Part shown: positions 35,262 through 44,631 of the stretch, piece by piece | Position numbering within the stretch: the first letter of the stretch is position 1 | Layout: every line of letters starts with the position of its first letter | Notes under the pieces: model-generated | The model's database searches: none | Seen by the model: the letters and a program-made list of their open reading frames with translations, nothing else | Told to the model about the DNA's origin: nothing | Translations under genes and position numbers: made by a program | Assembly (NCBI GenBank): GCA_037440065.1 | Contig: JBBIUV010000018.1 | Coordinates: 248,001 to 312,000, forward strand | Source: UBA1563 sp037440065 | GTDB lineage: Bacteria > Bacteroidota > Ignavibacteria > Ignavibacteriales > Ignavibacteriaceae | Length of the DNA stretch: 64,000 bases | Reading direction: 5' to 3'

Positions 35262-35300
35262 TCAGCCAGTGGCTGATCCGCCTTTGGCGGAAGTAATCAG
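35262..35300. repeat. 39-bp REP-like intergenic repeat, copy 2
   Basis: This copy lies in the 137-bp spacer between the adaptor and ATPase genes. It contains two small stems, CAGCC-AGT-GGCTG and CCGCC-TTT-GGCGG, followed by GAAGTAATCAG. It pairs with the copy at 33291-33329 in the same operon. Confidence 0.75.
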
Positions 35301-35366
35301 AAGTAAGAATGCTTTTTTATCGTGATCATAATCTTAGCCTTGTTCTTATTCTGTTTCCATTATCCA

Positions 35367-36551
35367 TCATTTTTTAACGTTTACCTTGGTTCCATTTTTA
35401 ATTTCTTTTGATGGGCTATCAATAACTTTTTCGCCATCAACTAAACCGGAAAGAACTTCTATATAAACTCCAAGTTTTTCTCCGATTGATATTTTAGCTT
35501 GTTCGGCTTTATCATTTGTTACCTTATAGACAAAATATTCTGTCCCATACTGAACTAATGCTGAAGCTGGAATAACGAGTTTTGGTTTCTTGTTCAACAT
35601 TTCCTCGCTTACCGGTTCATTTAAAAAGAGAACTTTGGCCCGCATTTCGGGGAGAACTTTTTTGTCATAGTTTTTAAAGCCTACTTTAACCAACACCGTA
35701 GCTTTTGCTCTGTCCGCTGTCGGAACGATTTTAGCAACAAAGCCGGGATAACGAAAATCGGGATAAGCTTCAAGAGAAATCTCGCAATCTTGATTTGGTT
35801 TTATTCTTTCGATGTTCGATTCGGATACATCAGCCTCAACCTGAAGTGAGGTCATGTCAGCCATTGTTACCACAGCCGCTTTTGAAGAAGCGCTTGCAGC
35901 AAAGGGAGCAACAATTTCTCCAACATCTGCGTTTTTTGTCAAAACGGTTCCATCAAACGGAGCGCGGATGAGCATATTTTCCATCGCCACTTCCGCACCC
36001 AAAACTTGTGCTTTTGCCAATTCAATTGATGCAGTTGTCCGGTTTAACCTTGCCTCTGCTGCATCAAGTTCAGATTGAGAGACCGAATTCGAAGCAAAAA
36101 GTTTTTTAGTGCGATTAAAACTATTCTTAGCATCAGTTAAATCGGCTTCACTTAGTTTTAAGCTTGCTTTTGCTTGTTCCAGTTGTGCTCTAATATCGTT
36201 GTCGTCAAGTCTGGCTAGGATTTGATCTTTTTTAACTGCATCGCCTTCAACAACACCAAGATATTGTAGTCTCCCGGTTCCCTTTGAAGCAACGGCGGCT
36301 TTTCTTTGTGCAACAATATATCCGCTTGCCGTTAGTATGGCATTTGATTGTGAGGATGAAACTTTAGAAGCGGTAACCAGAGAAACATCAATGGTTGACG
36401 TGAAAACATAATCCCACAAAAAATATAAAAAGAGAAGGGCCAGGAGACTTCCTACTCCCAAAATAATTATTTTTCTTCCGGCATTTCCACCTGCAGTATT
36501 ATAGGATCGGTCTATTTTTAATGAAGTAAGGTCGGCATTCTTGTTTTCCAT
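35367..36551 (-). CDS. HlyD/MacA-type periplasmic adaptor of the ABC exporter
   Basis: A 394-residue adaptor. It has a cytoplasmic N-terminus with one membrane helix (about 27-50), lipoyl halves around a helical hairpin (about 100-190; SASLKLSEADLTDAKNSF...), a beta-barrel domain and a C-terminal membrane-proximal domain. It is the first gene of the ABC unit and would link the permeases to an outer-membrane channel. No TolC gene is in the operon; the TolC at 19-20 kb or another copy would have to serve. Confidence 0.92.
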   Translation of the reverse strand: MENKNADLTSLKIDRSYNTAGGNAGRKIIILGVGSLLALLFLYFLWDYVFTSTIDVSLVTASKVSSSQSNAILTASGYIVAQRKAAVASKGTGRLQYLGVVEGDAVKKDQILARLDDNDIRAQLEQAKASLKLSEADLTDAKNSFNRTKKLFASNSVSQSELDAAEARLNRTTASIELAKAQVLGAEVAMENMLIRAPFDGTVLTKNADVGEIVAPFAASASSKAAVVTMADMTSLQVEADVSESNIERIKPNQDCEISLEAYPDFRYPGFVAKIVPTADRAKATVLVKVGFKNYDKKVLPEMRAKVLFLNEPVSEEMLNKKPKLVIPASALVQYGTEYFVYKVTNDKAEQAKISIGEKLGVYIEVLSGLVDGEKVIDSPSKEIKNGTKVNVKK

Positions 36552-36643
36552 TATTCACCAGTAATATTATCATTAAGTTCTGGTTGCTAAAATAACAACG
36601 GTTGCCGATTTTAGAAAGAAATATTTTATTAATGTGATGAACG

Positions 36644-36673
36644 GAAGTTTGTCAAACTTCATCAAAATTTGAT
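36644..36673. promoter_or_regulatory. Two adjacent palindromes between divergent adaptor and sensor-kinase genes
   Basis: GAAGTTTG-T-CAAACTTC (36644-36660) is followed directly by ATCAAA-A-TTTGAT (36661-36673). Both have perfect arms with a one-base centre. They sit in the 269-bp spacer shared by the ABC operon (minus) and the hybrid kinase (plus), about 93 bp from the first and 148 bp from the second start. They look like binding sites for dimeric regulators. Confidence 0.45.
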
Positions 36674-36820
36674 ATTCAAATGGACTATTTTGTAGTTGAT
36701 GACATAATGGGTTTCGTTGTAAATCAAATTCTTTTTCTTTAAGTTTCTCAAAACATTATTACATCTGTTATTAATTCACTTTTCACAATTCGTGTACGAT
36801 AATAAATACAAGAGGTTTTC

Positions 36821-39800
36821 GTGAAAAAGAAATCATCAGAAAAGTTCACCTCATCAAAGACGAAAGAAAAAAAGATCAAAGAAAAAAAGAAGACTCCTGA
36901 TATGGAAAATCACCTAAACGAAAAAGCCGATTTATCATCTGAAATTATTGATTCTAAAGACATGTCCATCATGCTTGAGGATTCTGTAGCTGCCAATTTC
37001 CTATCAACCCCATCTGGGAAATTAGTTTACTGTAATAAAGCCTTTTTGGATTTGTTCGGATTCAAGACAAAAGAAGAAGCTTTTAATTATCCCATTCAGA
37101 AGTTATATCTCTCGAATTCTGATCGAGAAAATTTTCTTAGCGAATTAAAAAAAAATAAAAAATTGGATGGTCATGAGGCTGTGCATGTTTCAATTGATGG
37201 TAAGATCATTCACACTCTTGAAAATATGTTAGGTGTATTTGATGATACTGGAGAACTTGTGAAAATTATGGGGAATATCGTTGATATTTCCGATCGCAAG
37301 AGCACCGAAAAAGCTTTGGTAGAAAGTGAAACCAAGTATCGTGAATTAATTGAATTAGCTGTGGATGGAATTCTTCTTGGTTCACATGAAGGAATTATCA
37401 CCGGAGCGAATTCTCAAATGCAGAAATTATCGGGTAGATCTTTAGATGAGTTGATTGGACAGTATGTGAGCATACTATTTGGTGCAGATGAACTAAAAAC
37501 TGTTCCACTGAGATTTGATTTGTTGAATAAAGGGGAAACTGTTTTTAGTGAAAGAACTATTATTCGTCCCGACGGAACTACTGTAGATATTGAGATGAAT
37601 TCTAAAATGATGCCTGACGGAACCTACCAGTCAATTTATAGAGATATTTCAGCCCGACGGAGAACCGAAGAAGCACTAAAAAGAAGTGAAGAAAAATATC
37701 GCAAGACTTTTTTTATTAGTCCTGACGCCATAAATATTAATAGACTTGAAGATGGGTTGTATTGTTCAATTAATAATGGATTTACAGAAACCACAGGTTT
37801 TACTGAGCGTGATGTTCTTGGAAAAACTTCTCTTGATCTAAATATCTGGATTAACCAGCAAGACAGAATTGATCTAATTGAAAAATTGAAAAAAGATGGG
37901 GTTGTAAATAATTTTGAAGCACCATTTCGCAAAAAAGATGGTTCAATACGCTTTGGACTTATGTCTGCCTCCATCATTGAACTTGACGGTGCACCTCATA
38001 TAATTAGCATTACAAGGGATATTACAAATCATAAAGAAACAGGCGAAGCAATTCAGAAATCTGAATCTAAACTGCATGCCATTTTTTCTGCAATGACGGA
38101 TGTAATCTTAGTTGTTGATTCAGATGGAAGATACTTGGAAATTGCCCCATCAAATTCTTCATTACTTTATAGACCTCCACAAGAACTCTTGGGGAAAACT
38201 ATGCATGAAGTTTTTCCAAAAGAGCAGGCTGACTTCTTTCTCTCTCGTGTAAATGAATGTTTGAGTTCGCGTCAACCTGTGCGAATGGAATATTTTTTAG
38301 AAATTGAGTGTAAGGTCCTTTGGTTTGCGGCAGTTCTTTCTCCGTTAAGCGTGAATACTGTTCTACTTGTTGCGCGGGATGTTACGGAAACAAAATTAGC
38401 CGAAGAGAATTTGAAAATTAGCGATACCACTTATCGCGGTATTCTAAATACAATTAATGATGCGATTTATATTCAAGATACGGATGGAACTTTTCTTGAT
38501 GTTAATGAAGGTGCCGTGAGAATGTATGGATACACGCGGGAGGAACTCATCGGTAAAAATCCTCTTTTTGTTTCTGCTGAAGGAAAGAATGATATAGCAA
38601 AGGTCGCTAAACAAGTCGAATTAGCTTTTGAGGGTATGCCGCAAGAGTTTGAGTTCTGGGGAAAAAGAAAAAATGGACAAATCTTTCCTAAGATAGTTAG
38701 AGTTTATAAAGGGGTATATTTTGGAAAAGATGTCATTATCGCAGTTGCACAAGATATTAGTGAGCGAAAAAGAACAAATCAAGCATTGCATGATAGTGAA
38801 GAACTTTTCAGAAATCTTATAGAAAACATTGCAGATGTTTTTTACATTGCAGATGCACAAGGGAAAATGAAATATTGTAGCCCGAACTTTTTTTCATTTA
38901 CCGGGTATGCGCCAGATGAAATCATAGGGTTTATTTACACTCGCGTAGTTCATCCGGCTGATAGGAAAAAAGTGATTGAACATTACACTAACGCCACCAA
39001 CAGTGGAGTTCTTGATACAAATATGGAATTGCGGGTTCAGAGAAAGGATGGATCGGTCTTTTGGACCGGTCAAAATACTCGCATTGTCCGTGACGAAACC
39101 GGAAAAGTTCTTGAATATAGAACTGTTGCCCGGGACATCAGCCTTCAAAAACATGCAGAAGAAGAATTGAGAATTAGTGAAGAACGCTTCCGGTTAATTT
39201 CCAACCTAACATCGGACTACGTCTTCTCAACGAAAATCAGTGAAGATGGAACAGTTGAGCTAGATTGGGTAATGGGAGCTTTTGAAAAAATCACAGGATA
39301 TAGCTTAGATGAATATAAAAAAAATGGAGGGTGGTATGCAGTAGTGCATCCTGCAGATCGTGAAAAAGATTTAAATGATTTTAACAAGCTTCTTAATAAT
39401 GAAAAAGTTGTTAGTGTGGTCAGAACTATTCATAAAAATGGAAATATCGTCTGGACCCGAAGCTACGCTAGGCCAATTTGGGATGAAGATAAAAATAAAT
39501 TAATTGGTATTTATGGTGGATCTCAAGATATAACTGAACAAAAACTAGCTGAAGAAGAATTGCGAAAATCGGAACTCCATTTCCGTTCTGTTTGGGAAAG
39601 TGCTGCTAGTGGAATGAGACTGACTGATGAAAAAGGAATTATTATCTCCGTCAATAAAGCCTTTTGTGAATTGGTAGGAAAACCAAAAGAGGAATTAGTC
39701 GGTTTTAATTTATCGGTAATATATTCAACGGCAAATAGAGACCGAGTTGAAAATGAGTATTTCGAACGGTTTAACACCAGAGAAGTTAAAGAGTTTGTTG

Positions 39801-42220
39801 AAAATGAATTTATTCTTTGGAATGAAACAGTTTACTGGTTCCGTGTTGTAAATTCATTTATCGAGAGTGAGAAAGAAAAGCCCTTGTTGCTAAGTGTCTT
39901 TACGGATATTACCGAACAGAAAATTTCTGAAAGAGAAATCAAGAAACTTTCTCAGGCGGTTGAACAATCTGCCGGTGCAATTGTTATTACTGACGTTAAA
40001 GGGTATATCGAATATGCGAATAAAAAGTTCGAAGAGGTTACTGGTTATTCGTTTGAAGAAGTTAAGGGTAAAAGTACTCGCATTTTAAAATCGGGTTTAA
40101 CAAATCTTGAAGATTACAAAAAAATGTGGGATACTATTAATGCGGGAAATGAGTGGAGAGGAATATTTCACAATAAAAGGAAAGATGGCTCACTCTATTG
40201 GGAGGCAACAACTATTTCTCCGATGAAAAATAGTGCAGGAAAGATTACCAACTTCCTTGCAATTAAAGATGATATCACTCAAGATAAAATTAAAGAAGAT
40301 CAATTGATGAAGTCGGAACTTCATTTTAGGTCGATTTGGGAAAATTCGTTAGATGGCATGCGACTAACTGATGAACACGGAATAATTGTTTCCGTAAATG
40401 ATGCTTTCGCGCGACTTTTTGAAAAAGATAAAGACCAAATTATTGGCAAGGGTATTTCTGTCGTTTATGGAGAAGACTCAGGCTTTAATGATATAACCTC
40501 ATTTATTAATCATTTCAAAAATAGAACCATTGATCCGTTTATGGAGCGAGATATCACGTTATGGAACGGAAAACCAATGTCGATTGAACTCACCAATTCT
40601 TTCATTGAGATTGAGGGACAACCTCCGTTGTTACTAAGTATTTTTAATAATGTAACAGAAAGAGTACAAAATGAGCGCTTATTGAAAGAAAGTAACGACT
40701 TCAATACTTCTTTGCTAAAGAATGCCCCCTTCGGAATGGATATCGTCAGTGAAGATGGAACCATTATATTCCAAAGCGATAACTTAAAAACTTTATTTGG
40801 TGGTGATTCAGTTGGGAAAAAATGTTGGGAAAGCTATAATGAAGAAAAAATTCAGTGTAAAGAATGTCCATTAAAATCTGAAATTATTATTGGACAAACT
40901 TCCCGGATGCAAAAGGGAAATATTATAAGCGGAAGAACTTTCGAGATATTCCACACAGGAATCAATTTTCAAGGGAAGAAAGCGTTATTGGAAACATTCT
41001 TGGACATAACCTCGCAAAAAGAAGCTGAACTTGAAATTACCGCGGCAAAAGAAAAAGCAGAAGAAGCAAACAAAGTTAAAACTAACTTTTTAGAAAACAT
41101 GAGTCATGAACTCCGCACCCCAATGATCCCGATCCTCGGTTTCACAGAATTGATGGCTGCAATGGAATTGCCTGAAGAGGTAAAGAGCATGGCTGCCATG
41201 ATGAACAAAAGTGCTAACCGATTGATGGATACGCTCAATATTATCTTGGATCTTGCCCAAATTGAAAAAGAGCGCGTGCTACTTAAACCGATGTCCACAA
41301 ATTTGAATAAGACCATTGAAGAACTTGTCGGATTGTTCCAGCCGATTGCAAAAGAAAAAAATCTTTATCTCCGTTCAGAATTTTCAAATGATGCGATAGC
41401 CATAACAACAGATGAACGCATTTTGCGCCATGCATTAAATAATTTGATAAATAACGGACTGAAGTTTACTCAAAACGGGGGAGTTACAATTAAACTTTCA
41501 AAGCAAAAATCTGGAGATCAGAATTTTGCTTTGATTCAAGTTTGTGATACAGGAATTGGAATTCCTAAGGATAAACAAAATATCATATGGGAAGAATTCC
41601 GGCAGGCAAGTGAAGGTATCGGGAGAAGTTTTGAGGGGAACGGTCTCGGTTTAACCATAACTAAAAACTTTATCGAGCAATTAAAGGGAGAAGTTTGGGT
41701 AGATAGTGAAGTTGGCAAGGGTTCAATCTTTAATATAAAACTTCCACATGTAGAAAGTGTTGTAGAAGAGAAAACGGTTATTCAACAACCGGAAATTCCG
41801 GTTGCTCCGATAGTAGTGCAAGAACCTCCCGTAGAAATTAGTTCGTTGAAGAGAGTATTGTACGTAGAAGATGAAGAAATTTCTTTCTCGGTGGTTAAAC
41901 ACTTTCTGAAAAATAAAGTTTTACTTGACTGGGCAAGAAGCGGACAAGATGGTGTTGTAATGGCAAAAGGAAATAAGTACAATGCAATTTTGATGGATAT
42001 AAATCTTGCAAAAGGTATTGACGGAATGCAAACCACAAAACTAATTCGTGAACTTCCACAATATCAAAACATCCCGATTATTGCAATAACTGCTTTTGCG
42101 ATGCGCGGAGATAAAGAAGAATTCCTAGGCGCCGGATGTTCACATTATATATCAAAACCATTTACTAAAGCGGCTCTGCTTACACTTATGGAAGATGCGC
42201 TTGGTGAAAAGGTAGAATGA
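36821..42220 (+). CDS. Giant multi-PAS hybrid sensor histidine kinase (about 11 PAS domains)
   Basis: A 1799-residue protein that starts at a GTG (36821) with AGAGG upstream. A Lys-rich N-terminus (1-45) has no signal or membrane helix, so it is cytoplasmic. PAS-like domains begin near residues 50, 172, 292, 417, 537, 662, 789, 920, 1044, 1168 and 1293. The kinase core has His1429 (MSHELRTPM), an N-box near 1540, and G-boxes DTGIGIP and GNGLGLTI. The C-terminal receiver has acidic residues 1683-1685 and phospho-acceptor Asp1726. PAS 8 and 10 are recent duplicates of each other. The last PAS carries Cys1335, Cys1346 and Cys1349. A separate output partner is needed, and none is adjacent. Confidence 0.93.
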   Translation: MKKKSSEKFTSSKTKEKKIKEKKKTPDMENHLNEKADLSSEIIDSKDMSIMLEDSVAANFLSTPSGKLVYCNKAFLDLFGFKTKEEAFNYPIQKLYLSNSDRENFLSELKKNKKLDGHEAVHVSIDGKIIHTLENMLGVFDDTGELVKIMGNIVDISDRKSTEKALVESETKYRELIELAVDGILLGSHEGIITGANSQMQKLSGRSLDELIGQYVSILFGADELKTVPLRFDLLNKGETVFSERTIIRPDGTTVDIEMNSKMMPDGTYQSIYRDISARRRTEEALKRSEEKYRKTFFISPDAININRLEDGLYCSINNGFTETTGFTERDVLGKTSLDLNIWINQQDRIDLIEKLKKDGVVNNFEAPFRKKDGSIRFGLMSASIIELDGAPHIISITRDITNHKETGEAIQKSESKLHAIFSAMTDVILVVDSDGRYLEIAPSNSSLLYRPPQELLGKTMHEVFPKEQADFFLSRVNECLSSRQPVRMEYFLEIECKVLWFAAVLSPLSVNTVLLVARDVTETKLAEENLKISDTTYRGILNTINDAIYIQDTDGTFLDVNEGAVRMYGYTREELIGKNPLFVSAEGKNDIAKVAKQVELAFEGMPQEFEFWGKRKNGQIFPKIVRVYKGVYFGKDVIIAVAQDISERKRTNQALHDSEELFRNLIENIADVFYIADAQGKMKYCSPNFFSFTGYAPDEIIGFIYTRVVHPADRKKVIEHYTNATNSGVLDTNMELRVQRKDGSVFWTGQNTRIVRDETGKVLEYRTVARDISLQKHAEEELRISEERFRLISNLTSDYVFSTKISEDGTVELDWVMGAFEKITGYSLDEYKKNGGWYAVVHPADREKDLNDFNKLLNNEKVVSVVRTIHKNGNIVWTRSYARPIWDEDKNKLIGIYGGSQDITEQKLAEEELRKSELHFRSVWESAASGMRLTDEKGIIISVNKAFCELVGKPKEELVGFNLSVIYSTANRDRVENEYFERFNTREVKEFVENEFILWNETVYWFRVVNSFIESEKEKPLLLSVFTDITEQKISEREIKKLSQAVEQSAGAIVITDVKGYIEYANKKFEEVTGYSFEEVKGKSTRILKSGLTNLEDYKKMWDTINAGNEWRGIFHNKRKDGSLYWEATTISPMKNSAGKITNFLAIKDDITQDKIKEDQLMKSELHFRSIWENSLDGMRLTDEHGIIVSVNDAFARLFEKDKDQIIGKGISVVYGEDSGFNDITSFINHFKNRTIDPFMERDITLWNGKPMSIELTNSFIEIEGQPPLLLSIFNNVTERVQNERLLKESNDFNTSLLKNAPFGMDIVSEDGTIIFQSDNLKTLFGGDSVGKKCWESYNEEKIQCKECPLKSEIIIGQTSRMQKGNIISGRTFEIFHTGINFQGKKALLETFLDITSQKEAELEITAAKEKAEEANKVKTNFLENMSHELRTPMIPILGFTELMAAMELPEEVKSMAAMMNKSANRLMDTLNIILDLAQIEKERVLLKPMSTNLNKTIEELVGLFQPIAKEKNLYLRSEFSNDAIAITTDERILRHALNNLINNGLKFTQNGGVTIKLSKQKSGDQNFALIQVCDTGIGIPKDKQNIIWEEFRQASEGIGRSFEGNGLGLTITKNFIEQLKGEVWVDSEVGKGSIFNIKLPHVESVVEEKTVIQQPEIPVAPIVVQEPPVEISSLKRVLYVEDEEISFSVVKHFLKNKVLLDWARSGQDGVVMAKGNKYNAILMDINLAKGIDGMQTTKLIRELPQYQNIPIIAITAFAMRGDKEEFLGAGCSHYISKPFTKAALLTLMEDALGEKVE

Positions 42221-42338
42221 TTTGATTACAATAAAAAATCATTAGCGCTAGTCTGAGTTCTGAATTTAATCTTTCTTTTTGAATACCTTTTCTCTAATTT
42301 TGAAATGGTAATTATAAAAATAATTATACGGAGGTCGT

Positions 42339-43052
42339 ATGTCTGAGAATAGCGCTTTCGTAAAAGCAAAACATTACGTTGAAACTCACGTTCATGATAG
42401 TGAAACAGGAAGGAAAGGAACTATTGGTCCCTGCATTACTATCTCACGCGAAACAGGTGCCGGTTCCGGTCTCATCGCAGAAAAACTTATTCAATTATTA
42501 TCTCCTCTAAGCAAAGATCAAAACGCACCTTGGGCTGTGTTTGACAAAAATCTGATTGAAAAAGTTCTTGAGGATCATCATCTGCCAAAACAAATCGCCA
42601 AGTTTTTAGGTGAAGAAAAAAAATCGCTACTGACTCAAACGATGAATGAAGTGCTTGGCGTTCATCCTCCTTTGCTAAAACTCTACCACAAGGAAACCGA
42701 AACCATCCTTCATCTTGCGCATGTTGGGAATTGTATTCTTATTGGAAGAGGAGCCAATATCATTACCGCATCAGTAAAGAATGCATTTCATATCCGCTTA
42801 GTGGCTCCGCTTGAATTACGAATTAAAAATGTGCAAGAATTCTACGGCAATTCAAAGAACGAAGCTGTCGATTTTGTTAAAAAAGAAGATGCAAAACGAA
42901 ACGCATTTATGAAAGATCATTTTAATAAGAACGCTGCAGATCCCTTGTTATATCATATGATTATCAATACCGGTTATTTTTCGCTTGATGAGGTTGCAAA
43001 AATAATTGCAGAAAGTGTGATGACTAAATTCCCTAAATTTTTTGTTGAGTAA
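42339..43052 (+). CDS. Cytidylate-kinase-like family protein
   Basis: A 237-residue cytoplasmic P-loop protein of the cytidylate-kinase-like family (PF13189 type). Its N-terminal motif is ITISRETGAGSGLIAEKLIQLL, in place of the canonical Cmk GPxGSGKS loop, and GNCILIGRGANII follows mid-protein. These are the hallmarks of the family, whose substrate is mostly unknown. A strong GGAGG precedes the ATG. It follows the sensor kinase by 118 bp on the same strand, so co-transcription is possible but not shown. Confidence 0.82.
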   Translation: MSENSAFVKAKHYVETHVHDSETGRKGTIGPCITISRETGAGSGLIAEKLIQLLSPLSKDQNAPWAVFDKNLIEKVLEDHHLPKQIAKFLGEEKKSLLTQTMNEVLGVHPPLLKLYHKETETILHLAHVGNCILIGRGANIITASVKNAFHIRLVAPLELRIKNVQEFYGNSKNEAVDFVKKEDAKRNAFMKDHFNKNAADPLLYHMIINTGYFSLDEVAKIIAESVMTKFPKFFVE

Positions 43053-43163
43053 TAGTTAAAGAAAATTCACAAAAGGACCCATTGACAGTAGAAAAATTAG
43101 GATTGTATCTTTTCTAACCTTATTTCTATGTTATTCAACTTTCAGTACGCAATCTTTTTTCGT

Positions 43164-43171
43164 TATATTTG
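43164..43171 (+). promoter_or_regulatory. Bacteroidetes-type -7 element upstream of the GH16 gene
   Basis: TATATTTG matches TAnnTTTG exactly, 73 bp before the ATG. The rest of the 192-bp spacer is A/T-rich, with no other clear element. Confidence 0.45.
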
Positions 43172-43244
43172 TTAAAAGATTTATCAATCTTCTTCACTCC
43201 TCCCAGATTGATGAATAACAAAAAACTAATCGAAACAAAATATT

Positions 43245-44324
43245 ATGAAAAAATTACTATTTACTCTTTTCACTCTGATAAACATATCAATTAACGCACA
43301 AAATTATCAGTTGGTTTGGTTTGATGAGTTTTCCAACGCAACAATCGATGCTGCAAACTGGACACATGAAACCGGCGGAAGCGGCTGGGGAAATAATGAA
43401 TTGGAATATTACACTAATCGCAATGTTAACTCATATATTGAAAATGGTAGTTTGATTATCGAAGCAAAAAAAGAGAGTTACGGCGGTAAGAACTATACTT
43501 CAGCGAGGATGATAACAAAAGGGAAAAAATATTTTACTTACGGTAAGATTGAAGCGAGAATAAAACTTCCGTATGGACAGGGAATTTGGCCAGCATTCTG
43601 GTTGCTCGGTGAAAATATTTCAACGGTTGGCTGGCCCAAATGTGGTGAAATTGATATTATGGAATTGATTGGCGGCGGCGCAAATGATAAAAAAGTTTAT
43701 GGAACCGTACACTGGGAAAGTAATGGTCATGCTTCTTATGGTGGTAATTATTCACTCGGTACGGGAATATTTGCAGACAATTATCACGTCTTTACAATTG
43801 TATGGAATACCAAAAGTATCCAATGGTTTGTGGATGGAAGTAAATATGTAACCATTGATATTACTCCTGCCGGTTTAGCAGCTTTCCATAAAAACCAGTT
43901 TATTATTTTGAATCTAGCGGTTGGTGGTAACTGGCCGGGTAATCCAGATGCTACAACGATCTTTCCACAAAAAATGTATGTTGATTATGTTCGCGTTTAT
44001 CAAGAAGTTCCTGTTTCAACAAACGAAGATGAAGGAAGTATTCTCCCATACCAGTTCAAATTAGAAAATAACTTTCCGAATCCTTTTAACCCGGCAACTG
44101 AAATTGGATATCAAGTTCAATCAAACAGTTTTGTAAAGCTTAAGATTTTCAATGTGTTGGGGGATGAAGTTGCAACGTTGGTAAACGAAGAAAAATCTGC
44201 CGGGAAATATTCTGTAAAGTTTGATACAACAAATAATAATAATTCTTTACCGAGCGGTATTTATTACTTCACAATGACTGCAGGATCTTTCAGCGAGACA
44301 AAAAAGATGGTGCTTTTAAAGTGA
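43245..44324 (+). CDS. Secreted GH16 endo-beta-glucanase (laminarinase-like) with T9SS sorting domain
   Basis: A 359-residue exported enzyme. The signal peptide is residues 1-18 (ends INAQ). The GH16 domain (about 20-255) holds the catalytic motif EIDIMEL with Glu135, Asp137 and Glu140, plus GIWPAFWLLG and NLAVGGNWPG. The longer EIDIME form fits beta-1,3- or beta-1,3-1,4-glucanases. The last ~85 residues are a type A T9SS domain (NNFPNPFNPATE to KKMVLLK), so the enzyme is exported and probably held at the surface. It breaks down beta-glucan outside the cell. Confidence 0.93.
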   Translation: MKKLLFTLFTLINISINAQNYQLVWFDEFSNATIDAANWTHETGGSGWGNNELEYYTNRNVNSYIENGSLIIEAKKESYGGKNYTSARMITKGKKYFTYGKIEARIKLPYGQGIWPAFWLLGENISTVGWPKCGEIDIMELIGGGANDKKVYGTVHWESNGHASYGGNYSLGTGIFADNYHVFTIVWNTKSIQWFVDGSKYVTIDITPAGLAAFHKNQFIILNLAVGGNWPGNPDATTIFPQKMYVDYVRVYQEVPVSTNEDEGSILPYQFKLENNFPNPFNPATEIGYQVQSNSFVKLKIFNVLGDEVATLVNEEKSAGKYSVKFDTTNNNNSLPSGIYYFTMTAGSFSETKKMVLLK

Positions 44325-44338
44325 TTTCGCTAAAAGCA
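44311..44338. terminator. Hairpin at the convergent end of the GH16 gene
   Basis: TGCTTTTA (44311-44318) and TAAAAGCA (44331-44338) form perfect 8-bp arms with a 12-nt loop. The stop codon of the GH16 gene lies within the loop. The hairpin is 6 bp from the end of the opposing small gene. It is A/T-rich, so a weak terminator. Confidence 0.4.
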
Positions 44339-44343
44339 TATCA

Positions 44344-44610
44344 CTATTTTTGAACTTCTTTTAACCCGGATTCAATTTTTTTTGCCAATTCAGTTTCGGA
44401 AATTCCAACGATTTTCAATTTGGCGTTTTTAACGGTAATTAGCGGTTCATCACCTTCCCCGGTCATAAATTTATATAGAGCGTAGCCAAGTCGATTTCTA
44501 TCATTCATTATTGGCAAAAATTCTTGTAATGAATCTACTAAAGTATACACTTGTTTTTCAATGGTCGTGGCAGCAAATTCTTTTGTTGCGGGAGAAGGTA
44601 AAGTTGACAT
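44344..44610 (-). CDS. Hypothetical 88-aa protein
   Basis: An 88-residue, probably helical, cytoplasmic protein with no signal peptide, no cysteines and no motif that I recognise. It has a plausible ATG (44608-44610) and ordinary codon use. Its start is only about 20-100 bp from the divergent GT9 gene, depending on where that gene begins, so the two may share a compact promoter region. It could be a small regulatory or binding protein; I assign no function. Confidence 0.55.
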   Translation of the reverse strand: MSTLPSPATKEFAATTIEKQVYTLVDSLQEFLPIMNDRNRLGYALYKFMTGEGDEPLITVKNAKLKIVGISETELAKKIESGLKEVQK

Positions 44611-44631
44611 TAGATAATTTCCTATTTCTTT

